From the NCBI GenBank assembly GCA_019243975.1, contig JAFATL010000022.1:1-7338 (forward strand): a stretch of DNA of 7,338 nt, in the 5' to 3' direction. The notes beneath the pieces are model-generated. The model was not told where the DNA came from and searched no databases. It was given only the letters and a program-made list of their open reading frames with translations. Shown here in pieces: positions 1 to 7,338 of the stretch. The stretch comes from Actinomycetota bacterium. GTDB taxonomy: Bacteria; Actinomycetota; Acidimicrobiia; Acidimicrobiales; JAFATL01. Position 1 is the stretch's first letter, and every line of letters starts with the position of its first letter. Both the position numbers and the translations under genes were made by a program.

Positions 1-42
1 CGGTTGACGTTCGTAAAGATCGTGCAGTGGAGTCCTCAGTGA
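1..42 (+). CDS. mreC: MreC, C-terminal end only (partial)
   Basis: The window opens inside a reading frame that reads RLTFVKIVQWSPQ and stops at TGA (40-42). Only 13 residues are visible, so the assignment rests mainly on position: mreC directly precedes mreD in the rod-shape operon. The short hydrophobic stretch FVKIVQW followed by a Pro-containing tail resembles the usual end of MreC. MreC is a bitopic membrane protein whose periplasmic or extracellular beta domains activate PBP2-RodA and link them to MreB and MreD. The bulk of the gene lies left of the window. An unrelated C-terminus cannot be excluded from so few residues. Confidence 0.65.
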   Translation, partial: RLTFVKIVQWSPQ

Positions 43-66
43 GGACGACGGTGACGGGGCGTCCAA

Positions 67-579
67 ATGGGTGAGGCACTCGATCGCGTCAAGGTGCCGC
101 TGATCGTGCTGCTGGTCCTCACCGTGCAGACGACGTGGCTGTCGAGCCTGCGCACCGCGGGCGTGCACTCCGACGCCATGTTGCTGCTCCCGATCGCGGG
201 CGGCATCGTCGGTGGTGCCGAGTCGGGCGCGTTGGCGGGCTTCCTGGCCGGTCTTGTCGCCGACCTGTTCCTGCAGACGCCGTTCGGCCTGTCGGCGCTG
301 GTGTACTGCCTCGTCGGTTTCGGCGTGGGCGCCGTGCAGGGCAACGTCATCCGCGCCGCCTGGTGGATCTCCCCGCTCACCGCCGTGATCGCCAGCGCCG
401 GCGGCATCGTGCTCTACGGCCTCATCGGCGCAACTGTGGGCCAGTCGCAGCTCCTGCGCGCCGACCTTCCCGTGATCGCCGGCTGGGTCGCCGTCGTCAA
501 CGGCATCCTCGCCATCCCCGTCGTCCGCTTGATGCAGTGGGCCCACAAGGGCCGCCAAATCCCTGCATTCGCTCGATGA
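67..579 (+). CDS. mreD: Rod shape-determining membrane protein MreD
   Basis: This gene encodes a 170-residue, strongly hydrophobic protein, the usual MreD size. Hydrophobic segments lie at about residues 9-26, 37-69, 74-91, 97-124 and 134-158, which fits the five or six membrane spans of MreD. The segment around residues 55-85 (GFLAGLVADLFLQTPFG, then LSALVYCLVGF) matches the conserved MreD core, where G-x3-DLF and a following Gly-rich helix recur. MreD is a small integral membrane partner of MreC in the elongasome and has no known enzymatic activity. ATG 67 is the only usable start: the same frame is closed by TGA at 52-54, just upstream. The Shine-Dalgarno match is weak (GGGG near 56-59). 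The gene begins 24 bases after mreC and ends 16 bases before mrdA. It is clearly co-transcribed with both. Confidence 0.92.
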   Translation: MGEALDRVKVPLIVLLVLTVQTTWLSSLRTAGVHSDAMLLLPIAGGIVGGAESGALAGFLAGLVADLFLQTPFGLSALVYCLVGFGVGAVQGNVIRAAWWISPLTAVIASAGGIVLYGLIGATVGQSQLLRADLPVIAGWVAVVNGILAIPVVRLMQWAHKGRQIPAFAR

Positions 580-582
580 GAC

Positions 583-591
583 GAGGCGGGG
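583..591 (+). promoter_or_regulatory. Ribosome binding site of mrdA
   Basis: The sequence GAGGCGGGG lies just before ATG 596. GAGG (583-586) sits 9 bases upstream of that ATG, a normal spacing. Two more in-frame ATG codons follow at 602 and 608, and this site favours the first of the three. Confidence 0.5.
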
Positions 592-595
592 CCCA

Positions 596-2503
596 ATGAG
601 CATGCCGATGCGGGGCGGAGGGACGTCGTCCCTTCGCTTGGGTGTGCTGGGCATCATCGTGCTGTCGCTGTTCGCGGCGTTGTTCTCGCGGCTCTGGTAC
701 CTGCAGGTGATGGACAGCACCAACTTCCAGGTGCAGGCCAGTAACAACCAGGTGCGCATCGTGTACCAGCCCGCGCCGCGGGGGCGGATCCTCGACCGAC
801 AGGGACGCGTGCTGGTCGACAACCGCGACTCGTTGGTGCTGACGGCCGTGCGCAACGACGTGGCCAAGCACCCCGAGGTGGTCGGTCGGTTGGCGACGCT
901 GCTCAACACCACCACCAAGGACGTGCAGAGCCGCATCGACGACGTGCGCTACACGACGTTCGCGCCGGTGCCGATCGCGCGCGACATCGATCCCAAGCTG
1001 GTCGTGTACATCGAGGAACACCAGGACATGTTCCCGGGCGTGGCCGCCGGGCACGAGGCGGTGCGTACGTATCCCAACGGGACGCTCGCGGCCCACGTGC
1101 TCGGCTACGTGGGCCAGGTCACCCAGGCCGAGCTCGACGCCCGCAAGGGTCAGGGCTACCGGCAGGGCGACGTGATCGGCAAGCAGGGCGTGGAGCGCAC
1201 CTTCGAGAACGAGCTGCGGGGCGTGCCCGGCCAGATCAAGAAGGAGGTCGACTCGCACGGACGCGTGTTCAACGACCTCGGTGCCACCGCGCCCCGCCAG
1301 GGCAACGACGTGCAGCTCTCCATCGACATGGACGTGCAGAAGCTGGCCGAGGACTCGCTGGCTCAAGGTCTCGAGCTCGACCGTCACGCCTTCGACAAGG
1401 ACAAGAAGAAGGATTTCGTGGCGCCTGCCGGCGCGGTCGTGGTGCTCGACCCCAAGGACGGCTCGGTGCTGGCCATGGCCTCGTACCCGACGTTCAACCC
1501 CGGCGACTTCGTCAACGGCATCCGCAGCGACGTGTTCAAGGGTTTGACCGACCCGGCCAGCTTCTATCCGCTCAACAACCGCGCCGTGCAGGGCGAGTAC
1601 GCGCCCGGCTCCACGTTCAAGCTCGTCACCGCCACCGCGGCCATGCGCAAGGGCCTGATCAACGCCATCACCACCTACCAGGACAACGGCAAGATCAAGA
1701 TCGGTAACCGCGAGTTCAAGAACGCGGGCGGCGAGGTCAACGGGCGCGTCAACGTCACCCGTGCCCTCACCGTGTCGAGTGACGTGTTCTTCTACACGTT
1801 GGGCGCGGCGCTGTGGAACGGCCGCAGCGCCTACGGCGAGGCCATCCAGGACACGGCGAAGGATTACGGGATGGCCGACCGCACCGAGATCGACCTGCCG
1901 TCGGAGACCAAGGGCCGCATCCCCGACCCCGAGACGCGGAAGAAGTTGCACGACGCCCACCCGCAGGCGTTCCCCAACTCGAAGTGGTTCACGGGTGACA
2001 ACGTCAACCTGGCCATCGGTCAGGGCGAGATCGTGGTGACGCCGCTGGAGCTGGCGAACGCCTACGCCGCCTTCGCCAACGGCGGCACGCTGTTCCAGCC
2101 CCGCATCGCCGACCGGGTGCTGGCCCAGAACAAGCGAGTGGTGCGCAACCTGTCGCCCCGTCCGCTGCGCACGCTCGACCTGCCCGAGACCCTGCGGGGC
2201 CCGATCCTGCAGGGCCTGATGGGCGTGACCACCGATCCGAAGGGGACCGCCGCGGGCGCGTTCGCCGGCTTCCGTGCCTTCCCGGTGGCCGGTAAGACGG
2301 GCACCGCGCAGGTGTTCGGCAAGCAGGACACCGCGCTGTTCGTGTCGTTCGCGCCGGCCGACAACCCGCAGTACGTGGTGGGCGTGGTCATGGAGGAGGC
2401 CGGCTTCGGCGGTGCCGCCGCCGCGCCCGTGGCCCGCCGCGTCTACGAGGGCCTGGCCGGCCAGCCGCCCCAACCTGTGTCGCTCTCGGGGGGTGTGGAT
2501 TGA
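596..2503 (+). CDS. mrdA: Penicillin-binding protein 2 (elongasome class B transpeptidase)
   Basis: This gene encodes a 635-residue class B PBP that cross-links peptidoglycan stem peptides during cell elongation, working with RodA outside the membrane. A single membrane anchor lies at about residues 13-35. The N-terminal pedestal (dimerisation) domain follows, opening with PRGRILDRQGRVLVDN (61-76) and including the GYVGQV and GKQGVERTFE blocks (170-206). The transpeptidase domain spans about 275-625. Its active-site motifs are all present: S339-T-F-K342 with the nucleophilic serine, S394-S-D396 as the SxN/SxD motif, and K567-T-G-T570. The length is typical of MrdA. A lysine/aspartate-rich stretch (262-274) lies just before the catalytic domain. 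Start ATG 596 is supported by the upstream GAGG. The stop TGA (2501-2503) overlaps the TTG start of rodA, so the two partners are probably translationally coupled. The elongation-specific assignment, rather than FtsI, comes from the mreD and rodA neighbours and the MrdA-like pedestal. Confidence 0.96.
   Translation: MSMPMRGGGTSSLRLGVLGIIVLSLFAALFSRLWYLQVMDSTNFQVQASNNQVRIVYQPAPRGRILDRQGRVLVDNRDSLVLTAVRNDVAKHPEVVGRLATLLNTTTKDVQSRIDDVRYTTFAPVPIARDIDPKLVVYIEEHQDMFPGVAAGHEAVRTYPNGTLAAHVLGYVGQVTQAELDARKGQGYRQGDVIGKQGVERTFENELRGVPGQIKKEVDSHGRVFNDLGATAPRQGNDVQLSIDMDVQKLAEDSLAQGLELDRHAFDKDKKKDFVAPAGAVVVLDPKDGSVLAMASYPTFNPGDFVNGIRSDVFKGLTDPASFYPLNNRAVQGEYAPGSTFKLVTATAAMRKGLINAITTYQDNGKIKIGNREFKNAGGEVNGRVNVTRALTVSSDVFFYTLGAALWNGRSAYGEAIQDTAKDYGMADRTEIDLPSETKGRIPDPETRKKLHDAHPQAFPNSKWFTGDNVNLAIGQGEIVVTPLELANAYAAFANGGTLFQPRIADRVLAQNKRVVRNLSPRPLRTLDLPETLRGPILQGLMGVTTDPKGTAAGAFAGFRAFPVAGKTGTAQVFGKQDTALFVSFAPADNPQYVVGVVMEEAGFGGAAAAPVARRVYEGLAGQPPQPVSLSGGVD
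2488..2493 (+). promoter_or_regulatory. Ribosome binding site of rodA, inside the mrdA 3' end
   Basis: A run of six G (2488-2493) sits 6 bases before the TTG start at 2500 and can pair with the anti-Shine-Dalgarno sequence. It lies in the last codons of mrdA. It supports the TTG as a real start, since the nearby GTG triplets (2493, 2495) are out of frame with rodA. Confidence 0.5.
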
Positions 2504-3624
2504 GTCTCACCACCTCGACGCGCAAGAACCCGGCCGCCGCCTGGCGCCACCTCGACCTCAGCCTCGCCGCCACCGCCGTCATCACGTCGATCTTCGGCTG
2601 CGTCATGGTGTACTCGGCCACCCACCGCAAGCTGGCCGAGGCGGGGCTCGGCGCGACATACGACCTCAAGCGCCAGGCCGCCTTCGTCGTGCTCGGCATC
2701 GGCCTCATGGTGCTGGTGGCGTCGATCGACTACCGGATCTTCCGCGACTACACGGTCGTGATCTATCCGGTGATGGTGTTCGTCCTGCTGGTGGTGCTCA
2801 CGCCGCTCGGGTCACGAAGTCGCGGCCAGCAGGGTTGGTTCCAGATCTCGTCGTTCCAGCTGCAGCCGTCGGAGTTCGCCAAGTTGGCGCTGATCGTCTG
2901 TCTCGCCGCGTACTGCGCCAACCAGCGAGGCGAGCTCGACTGGGGCGCCCTCGTGCGCGTGATCGGCTTCGCGGCCGTGCCCATGGCGCTGATCTACAAG
3001 CAGCCCGACCTCGGCACGACGCTGGTGTTCGTCGCCATTCTGCTCGGCATGCTGCTGGTAGCGGGCGCCCGCCCCCGCCACTTGGCCGTGCTGGCCGCCC
3101 TCGGTGTGTTCGGCGTGGTGGCGGTGCTGCAGCTGGGGGTGCTCAAGCACTACCAGCTCGACCGCCTGGGGGCGTTCCTCGACAACACCAACCGGTCGGC
3201 CTACAACCTCAACCAGTCGAAGATCGCCATCGGTTCGGGCGGGGTGCTGGGCAAGGGGTTGTTCAAGGGCAGCCAGACCAACCTGTCCTACGTCCCCGAG
3301 CAGAACACCGACTTCATCTTCACGGTGGTGGGCGAGGAGCTGGGCCTGGTCGGCTCGGTCCTGCTCCTGGCGCTGTTCGCCCTCATGGTGTGGCGGACCT
3401 GGCGATCAGCCTCCCTGGCCAAGGACCTCTCCGGCACCCTGATCTGCGTCGGCATCCTGTCGATGTTCGTGTTCCAGATCTTCGAGAACGTCGGCATGAC
3501 CATGGGCATCATGCCCATTACTGGCATTCCATTGCCCTTCATGAGCTATGGCGGCTCCTCGACCCTGGTCAGCTTCGCGGCCGTGGGCTTGGTCATGAAC
3601 GTCCACATGAGGCGGTTCTCGTAG
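2500..3624 (+). CDS. rodA: RodA, SEDS-family peptidoglycan glycosyltransferase
   Basis: This gene encodes a 374-residue polytopic membrane protein, close in length to E. coli RodA (370). RodA polymerises lipid II into glycan strands and forms a complex with PBP2. About ten hydrophobic spans are visible, the first at residues 20-40. Family motifs in order are LQPSEFAKLAL (121-131), KQPDLGTTLVF (167-177), YNLNQSKIAIGSGG (235-248), YVPEQNTDFIF (264-274), VVGEELGLVGS (276-286) and PITGIPLPFMSYGGSS (339-354). Asp271 in NTDFIF aligns with the essential aspartate of E. coli RodA (Asp262), so the enzyme looks active. The TTG start overlaps the mrdA stop (TTGA, 2500-2503), and a G-run lies 6 bases upstream. 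FtsW is the alternative within the SEDS family, but adjacency to mreD and mrdA and the RodA-like N-terminus favour RodA. No cytoplasmic C-terminal extension is present; the protein ends at HMRRFS. Confidence 0.96.
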   Translation: MSLTTSTRKNPAAAWRHLDLSLAATAVITSIFGCVMVYSATHRKLAEAGLGATYDLKRQAAFVVLGIGLMVLVASIDYRIFRDYTVVIYPVMVFVLLVVLTPLGSRSRGQQGWFQISSFQLQPSEFAKLALIVCLAAYCANQRGELDWGALVRVIGFAAVPMALIYKQPDLGTTLVFVAILLGMLLVAGARPRHLAVLAALGVFGVVAVLQLGVLKHYQLDRLGAFLDNTNRSAYNLNQSKIAIGSGGVLGKGLFKGSQTNLSYVPEQNTDFIFTVVGEELGLVGSVLLLALFALMVWRTWRSASLAKDLSGTLICVGILSMFVFQIFENVGMTMGIMPITGIPLPFMSYGGSSTLVSFAAVGLVMNVHMRRFS

Positions 3625-3631
3625 CCGGAAG

Positions 3632-3637
3632 TACACT
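3632..3637 (+). promoter_or_regulatory. Possible -10 element before the radical SAM gene
   Basis: TACACT fits the TANNNT pattern common for actinobacterial -10 boxes and lies in the 24-base gap between rodA and the next gene. A start of transcription 7-8 bases downstream would give a leader of only about 4-5 bases, which fits the lack of a well-placed Shine-Dalgarno site there. No convincing -35 hexamer is visible. This is a weak, single-motif call. Confidence 0.2.
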
Positions 3638-3648
3638 CACCAGCACTA

Positions 3649-5609
<1,961 letters not shown>

Positions 5610-5613
<4 letters not shown>

Positions 5614-6323
5614 GGGTCCGCTTCCGGTTCACCAAGCTCGGCAAGGTTCGTTGGACGTCGCACCGCGACGTCGCCCGCATGTGGGAGCGGGCCCTGCGTC
5701 GGGCGCAGTTGTCGGTCACCTACACGGGGGGCTTCTCCCCCCGACCCAAGGTCAGCTTCGGGCTGGCCCTGCCCACCGGCGCCGAGTCGGTGTGCGAGTA
5801 CCTCGACGTCGAGCTCGAGCACGACCCCGCTGAGCTCGATGTCGTCACCCTCCCCGCCCGCCTCACCCCCGCCCTCCCGGCGGGCATCGACGTGACGGCG
5901 GCCGTGGTCGTTGACGACCGGGCGGCGTCGCTGCAGCAGACGGTGACATCGTGCCGGTGGGAGATCGGGGTCGACAGCACTGAAGGCAGTACCTCGACGC
6001 AGCCGTTGGCGGCCCTGGTGGCCGACATGCTGGCGGCTCCGTCGATCGTCCTCACGCGCGAGCGCAAGGGCCAGGCCGTCTCCGACGACGTGCGGCCCGC
6101 CATCCTCTCCTGCTCGGTCATCGCCGAGTCGCTCCTCGAGTGCGAGCTGGCCACCCAACCGCGTGGCCTGCGCCCCTCGGAGCTGCTCCGGGCCCTTGAC
6201 CCCGGGCTCGAGGAACGCACCGTGTTGCGGACGCACCAATGGATTGTGCGCGACGGCGCCCAGTGGGAGCCCATCCCGCTCGACGCGACGTCTGCGCCGC
6301 ACGCCGGAGCGCGTGCATCGTGA
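5610..6323 (+). CDS. Radical-SAM-associated protein, TIGR03936/DUF2344 family
   Basis: This gene encodes 237 residues from a GTG start that overlaps the upstream stop (GTGA, 5610-5613). The same frame stays open far upstream, but that part is a shadow of the radical SAM gene. The family signature begins right at the GTG, which fixes the start: RFRFTKLGKVRWTSHRD (4-20), then RALRRAQLSVTYTGGFSPRP (27-46), KVSFGLALPTGAES (47-60) and EYLDVEL (63-69). The C-terminal half (about 115-225) is less conserved; PAILSCSVIAE and LRPSELLRAL are its clearest parts. In many bacteria this domain is fused to the C-terminus of the TIGR03960 radical SAM protein. Here it is a separate gene with an overlapping start, so it probably acts in complex with the upstream product. 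No catalytic residues can be named and the function is unknown. The protein has no signal peptide or membrane segment and is therefore likely cytoplasmic. Confidence 0.9.
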
Positions 6324-6330
6324 GAAGGGA
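6324..6330 (+). promoter_or_regulatory. Ribosome binding site of rne
   Basis: GAAGGGA lies 8 bases before ATG 6339, in the 15-base gap after the DUF2344 gene. It is the best Shine-Dalgarno match in the window. It supports translation of the long low-complexity N-terminal region rather than a start at a later internal ATG such as 6846. Confidence 0.6.
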
Positions 6331-6338
6331 ACACCCCC

Positions 6339-7338
6339 ATGTCCGACCCCGTCGAGCGCCCCGCGCCCGAGGGCACGGCGCCGCGCAGCGGTGCATCGCA
6401 GGAAGGGCAGGGCCCGGACGGCCCGCCCCGTCGTCGTCGCCGGCGCGGTTCGCGCGGCGGCCGTGGCCGCAGCCAGGCATCCCGGCAGGGCCAGGGCCAA
6501 GGCGGGAACGGCAACGGCGGATCGGCGGCGCCTCCGTCGTCGGCCTCCGCATCGCCTGACGCGCCGCCCGCCCGCAAGCCCCAGATCGGCGACACCCGTC
6601 CGGCGCCTGCGCCGGCCGCGCGCCACGGCGCAGGTGACGGCAGCGGCGATGGTGAGCGCACCGGCGCCCCCCGCCGCCGGCGCCGCCGTGGTGGTCGGGG
6701 TCGCGGGACAGGCGGCGGTGGTGGTGGCCGCCAGCCGGTCGAGGCCATTGTCGGCGGGCCCCTCGATCTCGACGCCCTCGACGACGACGTCCTCGAGCGG
6801 CGTCGGGGCCGCGAGCGCAAGGGCCGTCCCGTCGGTCGCTACCTCATGTGCGTGCACGTGCGCCCGCAGGCCACCCAGATCGCCGTGCTCGAGGGCCGCG
6901 CCCTCATCGAGCACTACGTGTCGGTGCCCCAGGACGACGCCCTGCAGATCGACGGCAACATCTACGTCGGCCGCGTCCAGAACGTGCTGCCCGGCATGGA
7001 GGCCGCATTCGTCGACATCGGCACGCCCAAGAATGCGGTGCTGTACCGGGGCGACGTCCGTTACGACAAGGACGACGTCGAGGGCGGCGCAGGCTCCAAG
7101 CGCTCCGACGCCCGCATCGAACAGCTGCTGCGGCCCGGTCAGACCGTGCTGTGCCAGGTCACCAAGAACCCCATCGGCACCAAGGGCGCCCGCCTCACCC
7201 AGGAGGTGTCGTTGCCCGGCCGCTTCGTCGTGCTGGTGCCCAACAGCGACACCTACGGCATCTCCAAGCGGCTCAACGACGACGAGCGCAAGCGCCTGCG
7301 CCGCATCCTCGACGACGTGCGCCCCGCCGGCCACGGCC
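6339..7338 (+). CDS. rne: Ribonuclease E/G family endoribonuclease, N-terminal part (runs off the window)
   Basis: The frame is open from ATG 6339 to the window edge, giving 333 complete codons with no stop. Residues 1-165 form a low-complexity extension rich in Arg, Gly, Pro, Ser and Gln. It includes two near-identical hexa-arginine motifs (PRRRRRRG at 30-37 and 111-118) and a six-glycine run (125-130). The conserved core starts near residue 166 (GRYLMCVHV). The S1 RNA-binding domain spans about 200-285, with DGNIYVGRVQNVLPGMEAAF (204-223) and VDIGTPKNAVLYRGDV. It is followed by NPIGTKGARLTQEVSLPGR and LVPNSDTYGISKRLNDDERK, which match the RNase E/G 5'-sensor region. Family members cleave single-stranded RNA during mRNA decay and rRNA processing. 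The catalytic DNase I-like aspartates and the Zn-link cysteines lie beyond the window, so activity cannot be judged. An N-terminal basic extension is usual for actinobacterial RNase E. The start is backed by GAAGGGA at 6324-6330. Confidence 0.93.
   Translation, partial: MSDPVERPAPEGTAPRSGASQEGQGPDGPPRRRRRRGSRGGRGRSQASRQGQGQGGNGNGGSAAPPSSASASPDAPPARKPQIGDTRPAPAPAARHGAGDGSGDGERTGAPRRRRRRGGRGRGTGGGGGGRQPVEAIVGGPLDLDALDDDVLERRRGRERKGRPVGRYLMCVHVRPQATQIAVLEGRALIEHYVSVPQDDALQIDGNIYVGRVQNVLPGMEAAFVDIGTPKNAVLYRGDVRYDKDDVEGGAGSKRSDARIEQLLRPGQTVLCQVTKNPIGTKGARLTQEVSLPGRFVVLVPNSDTYGISKRLNDDERKRLRRILDDVRPAGHG
6429..6689 (+). repeat. Two hexa-arginine motifs in the RNase E N-terminal extension
   Basis: Bases 6429-6446 and 6672-6689 each encode six consecutive arginines, preceded by proline and followed by an RG/GR-rich stretch (RGSRGGRGR and RGGRGRG). 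The two copies use different codon orders (CGT-rich first, CGC-rich second). They therefore look like a repeated protein motif rather than a recent DNA duplication. Such basic RG-rich patches commonly bind RNA; that role here is an inference. Confidence 0.6.
6600..6615 (+). other. Short perfect inverted repeat inside rne
   Basis: CCGGCGC and GCGCCGG flank a 2-base CT centre. In RNA this would more likely fold as a 6-base-pair stem with a 4-base CCTG loop. It lies in codons 88-93 of rne with no U-tract after it, so it is not a terminator. In G+C-rich coding DNA such stems arise often by chance. Confidence 0.3.

Noticed and set aside
4..9. TTGACG resembling a -35 box at the left edge
   Set aside because: It lies inside the mreC coding end, and no TANNNT -10 element sits at a suitable distance downstream.
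1775..1783. SSD instead of SxN as a defect in PBP2
   Set aside because: As far as I recall, Asp at the third position is common in the MrdA family. The other two active-site motifs are intact, so nothing suggests inactivation.
497..2473. A 658-codon open frame on the - strand opposite mrdA
   Set aside because: It is rich in His, Arg, Gly, Val and Leu with no recognisable domain and lies opposite a fully convincing PBP2 gene. It is a composition effect of G+C-rich third-codon positions.
5811..5820. Palindrome TCGAGCTCGA as a possible operator
   Set aside because: It encodes part of a conserved Glu-Leu-Glu stretch (DVELE) in the DUF2344 protein, and its position deep inside a gene makes a regulatory role unlikely.
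6600..6615. The rne inverted repeat as a transcription terminator
   Set aside because: There is no U-tract, the stem is only 6-7 base pairs, and it lies within a conserved reading frame that continues intact.

Overview
The window is G+C-rich (by eye about two-thirds G+C), densely coding and entirely on the + strand. Six genes, plus the tail of a seventh, are packed head to tail with gaps of 24 bases or fewer, or with 4-base overlaps. The gene order is end of mreC, mreD, mrdA (PBP2), rodA, a TIGR03960-type radical SAM protein, a TIGR03936/DUF2344 radical-SAM-associated protein, and rne. From memory, this order is a conserved chromosomal arrangement in Actinomycetota, where mreB lies upstream and rplU-rpmA-obg downstream of rne. 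Together with the base composition, GTG/TTG starts and an Arg/Gly-rich RNase E N-terminus, it points to an actinobacterium. I cannot assign a class; an Acidimicrobiia-like lineage is possible but is only a guess.

Layout: positions 1-42 hold the last 13 codons and stop of mreC. Positions 67-3624 hold the rest of the cell-elongation module: mreD, mrdA and rodA. Positions 3649-6323 hold the two uncharacterised radical-SAM genes. Position 6339 to the window end holds the first 333 codons of an RNase E/G-family endoribonuclease, which runs off the right edge.

How the genes work together: MreC and MreD are the membrane scaffold of the elongasome. RodA is the SEDS glycosyltransferase that polymerises lipid II, and PBP2 is its transpeptidase partner. 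All motifs expected for active PBP2 and RodA are visible. The two radical-SAM genes overlap by GTGA and are often found fused in other bacteria, so they probably act as one unit of unknown substrate. RNase E starts the RNA-processing part of the cluster. No terminator is visible between any two genes, so the whole stretch may be one transcript, perhaps with an internal promoter before the radical SAM gene.

I see no mobile element, CRISPR array, tRNA, rRNA or phage gene. The only part that could count as an undescribed system is the radical-SAM pair: its family is widespread, but to my knowledge its reaction is not established. There is no gene-free stretch longer than 24 bases.
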